The notes under the pieces were generated by a model that did no database searches, was not told the DNA's origin, and saw nothing but the letters and a program-made list of their open reading frames with translations. Shown here piece by piece: positions 31,539-32,602 of a stretch of 32,602 bases of DNA. Both the position numbers and the translations under genes were made by a program. Source of the stretch: Nemertoderma westbladi. Lineage: Eukaryota > Xenacoelomorpha > Nemertodermatida > Nemertodermatidae. Every line of letters begins with the position of its first letter. Positions within the stretch are counted from its first letter, which is position 1. The stretch lies in NCBI GenBank assembly GCA_032718475.1, contig JAUCBJ010002530.1, forward strand, positions 1-32,602, in the 5' to 3' direction.

Positions 31539-31878
31539 TAACACGAACTTCGTGTTAGTAAGACGAAGTTCGTGTTAGTAAGTCGAAGTTCGTGTTAGTA
31601 AGACGAAGTTCGTGTTAGTAACACGAAGTTCATGTTAGTAACACGAACTTCGTGTTAGTAAGACGAAGTTCGTCTTACTAACACGAACTTCGTGTTAGTA
31701 AGACGAAGTTCGTCTTACTAACACGAACTTCGTGTTACTAACACGAACTTCGTCTTACTAACACGAAGTTCGTGTTACTAACACGAACTTCGTGTTACTA
31801 ACACGAACTTCGTCTTACTAACACGAACTTCGTGTTAGTAAGACGAAGTTCGTGTTAGTAACACGAAGTTCGTGTTAG
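31539..31878. repeat. Right-arm 20-bp array, 17 units
   Basis: Same TAACACGAACTTCGTGTTAG family as the left arm. GTGTTA and GTCTTA variants are mixed, so unit orientation alternates. Confidence 0.95.
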
Positions 31879-31948
31879 AATTTTTTTTTATTTTTAATGT
31901 CCCCCTCAAATCCGTCCTCCGTACAAATGTGGGAGGGCTGACATTATA

Positions 31949-32149
31949 AAGTTTGTGCCTAAAGCGTTGATAAAACCGAAAAATGAGGACAGTTTTAATC
32001 TCTTTATAACTGAAGAAATGCGATATGTAATTTTGCGAGAAACAAATCGTAGAGGACAAATTGTCTACAATAAGACTATAAACGAAAGTGCAAGTATAAA
32101 AAAAATTCAGACCATTTTCCTTGTTAGAATTTATTTTTTGATTAGGTAG
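31949..32149 (+). pseudogene. piggyBac-like transposase fragment
   Basis: Plus-strand frame FVPKALIKPKNEDSFNLFIT followed by EEMRYVILRETNRRGQIVYN. PiggyBac transposases have the pattern FxxFFTxExxxxIVxETNRYA near the start of the DDE domain, and the spacing fits. Nothing else of the protein is visible on either side, and the frame decays to a stop at 32149. The second foldback element is inserted 26 bases upstream. Identification by motif only. Confidence 0.5.
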
Positions 32150-32369
32150 CTTAATCTAACAGTCTAACACAGTACCAGTAACTGTCTATCTTAAACTGCG
32201 AACTGAATTTTTACAGTGTACCAATGTTTAACTGCTTTGTCTTTATGATTTTATGACCTTGGGGGCCTAGCCACAAATAATATACATTAATTTGTACTTA
32301 TATATACTGCAGTTGGATTGATGGATATAATATTATTAATATCCATTTAATTTAAAAGGAGATGTAAAA

Positions 32370-32396
32370 GACTACAAATGTAGTCCATATATCAAA
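32370..32396. repeat. 27-bp inverted partner of 30184-30210
   Basis: Exact reverse complement of 30184-30210. The inner GACTACA-TT-TGTAGTC is itself palindromic. The pair encloses the second foldback and the piggyBac-like piece. Confidence 0.85.
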
Positions 32397-32449
32397 ATAT
32401 AAAATTTGAGACCTGTATCAGAATTAGTGTTAATAAAAATATCAGATAA

Positions 32450-32470
32450 GGGGGGGGGGGGGGGGGGGGG
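32450..32470. repeat. Poly-G tract
   Basis: About 20 consecutive G. No gene in 32150-32602. Confidence 0.9.
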
Positions 32471-32602
32471 AAACTGGACGCAATAAAAATTCATCCCTCT
32501 CCAGGGGAAATTCGCACTGCAAAAATAAAACTGTAACCTGTTCTATTGTGTTTAGTTTATTGTTTTGGTTAAAATCACGTGCCACTGTAACCTGCTCCTT
32601 TC

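Larger units (their letters stand above)
30411..31922. mobile_element. Second foldback element, arms of a 20-bp palindromic repeat
   Basis: Ends ACGGAG at 30411 and CTCCGT at 31922 are inverted. The flanks CCAAATGT and ACAAATGT form an 8-bp target duplication with one mismatch. Each arm has an A-rich stretch (TAATAAAAAAAAATTC on the left), then a 20-bp array (18 units at 30451-30810, 17 units at 31539-31878), then a shared GGGAGGAGGGAAATTCAAAT and about 50 bases of further homology. The centre (about 30890-31480) is not inverted and carries coding-like sequence. It has the same architecture as the intron 4 element but unrelated repeats. Confidence 0.85.

Overview
The window is animal nuclear DNA: AT-rich, intron-dominated and full of minisatellites and DNA transposons. 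The only host gene I can support is the 5' half of an oxysterol-binding-protein-related protein, closest to ORP9/OSBPL9. It lies on the minus strand in six exons (29303 down to 8951) whose splice phases all agree. The exons encode the PH domain, the helical linker and an FFAT motif. The lipid-binding ORD domain would lie beyond the left edge. Frequent taggcctac-type motifs and foldback elements with 8-bp target duplications recall echinoderms and related invertebrates. That assignment is inference, not a species call.

Layout from left to right. 9-3680: a complete DNA transposon with 30-bp inverted ends, a 4-bp target duplication and an intact 716-codon transposase-like gene. 3685-4740: unidentified and foldback sequence. 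4740-8977: about 94 copies of a 45-bp repeat that begins inside ORP9 exon 6. 8951-9059: exon 6 (FFAT). 9741-10016: a 30-bp repeat running into exon 5 (9995-10175). 10321-15239: a foldback element with tandem-repeat arms that fills intron 4. 15294-15458: exon 4. 15459-26026: intron 3, with 32-bp, 65-bp, 18-bp, 85-bp and 39-bp arrays, much of it inside a 3.7-kb TA-flanked element full of AACC-N3-GGTT motifs. 25897-26103: a 43-bp repeat running into exon 3. Exon 2 and exon 1 are at 26758-26887 and 29181-29303. The right end (30.4-32.1 kb) holds a second foldback element carrying a HECT-like fragment, inserted beside a piggyBac-like remnant.

The most unusual observation is that three of the six exons (3, 5 and 6) end inside a minisatellite whose unit spans the exon-intron junction, so the 5' splice site itself is tandemly repeated (about 3, 9 and 94 copies). 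The units are unrelated in sequence (43, 30 and 45 bp), so the same event seems to have happened three times in one gene. In each case, using any later donor would add an in-frame stop, so choosing the first donor matters for the protein.
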